From: Platanthera guangdongensis
Taxonomy: Eukaryota > Streptophyta > Magnoliopsida > Asparagales > Orchidaceae
Reading direction: 5' to 3'
DNA length: 64,000 bases
Assembly (NCBI GenBank): GCA_039583875.1
Contig: CM077160.1
Span: 110,561,530 to 110,625,529, forward strand
The position numbers and the translations under genes were made by a program. The notes under the pieces are model-generated. The model was not told the origin of the DNA and did not search any database. It saw only the letters and a program-made list of their open reading frames with translations. Every line of letters starts with the position of its first letter. Position 1 is the stretch's first letter. This document shows, in pieces, positions 63,975 through 64,000 of the stretch.

Positions 63975-64000
63975 GACACGACCTGTGACACAGGCGTGTC

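Larger units (their letters stand above)
43783..64000 (+). mobile_element. Non-autonomous gypsy element G2 (holds E, a 5S palindrome and D; runs past the window end)
   Basis: 5' LTR 43783-49767 (interrupted by E), PBS 49770-49785, a gag gene, PPT 51374-51387, and a 3' LTR from 51388, interrupted by D, that resumes at 63980 and leaves the window. Only about 1.6 kb lies between the LTRs and no pol is present. So it could move only with enzymes from a full-length relative such as G1. It is inserted in the C2 RNase H. Confidence 0.85.

Overview
This window is plant nuclear heterochromatin. It is a stack of nested transposable elements with no recognisable host gene. Plant origin follows from the Ty1/copia and Ty3/gypsy LTR retrotransposons with primer-binding sites for initiator tRNA-Met, the SIRE/Sirevirus-type copia elements with a long extra ORF after pol, a plant-type hAT transposon, Tourist-like MITEs and plant 5S rRNA-like sequence. 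A flowering plant, probably a eudicot, is likely; I cannot name the species.

Layout. (1) 1-3007: 3' end of a gypsy element (G1), with the last part of pol and a 2.55-kb LTR. (2) 3009-3412: a fold-back repeat with a 5S rRNA-like head. (3) 3413-29495: a decayed copia element (C1). Its reverse transcriptase was split by Sirevirus-like element A (3940-28175, TSD TATGG). The extra ORF of A was in turn split by Sirevirus-like element B (13153-25400, minus strand, TSD TTACT). (4) 29496-31223: the LTR of C1, ended by a 658-bp palindromic tRNA-headed SINE-like repeat. (5) 31224-37206: about 6 kb of non-coding MITEs, long inverted repeats, GC-rich hairpins and (TA)n tracts. (6) 37207-43782: 3' LTR and RNase H end of a second C-family copia (C2, minus strand). 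Its LTR holds an apparently intact hAT transposon (37277-42077, TSD TATCAAGC) with an 817-codon transposase. (7) 43783-64000: a gag-only gypsy element (G2) inserted in the C2 RNase H. Its 5' LTR holds a 3.7-kb non-autonomous copia (E), its internal region holds a 5S-containing palindrome in place of pol, and its 3' LTR holds a young Sirevirus-like element (D, 51756-63974, minus strand, TSD GACAC, LTRs differing by about four substitutions and one 1-bp indel).

How the parts relate. A, B and D share the order LTR - PBS - gag - protease/integrase/RT/RNase H - array of short palindromic CG-containing motifs - extra ORF - PPT - LTR. The extra ORF (about 900-1000 codons) keeps a recognisable N-terminal domain between A/B and D. 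The motif differs by family: GTGTCGACAC in A/B and TCGTCGA/TCGACGA in D/E. The motif sits both in the LTRs and directly upstream of the extra ORF. This pairing of an extra ORF with a family-specific motif array is the strongest candidate here for an undescribed system; the functional link is inference. The second candidate is a family of head-to-head palindromic repeats that pair tRNA-like or 5S-like Pol III heads with a related tail.

Nearly all coding regions are broken by stops or frameshifts. The hAT transposase is the only long uninterrupted gene.
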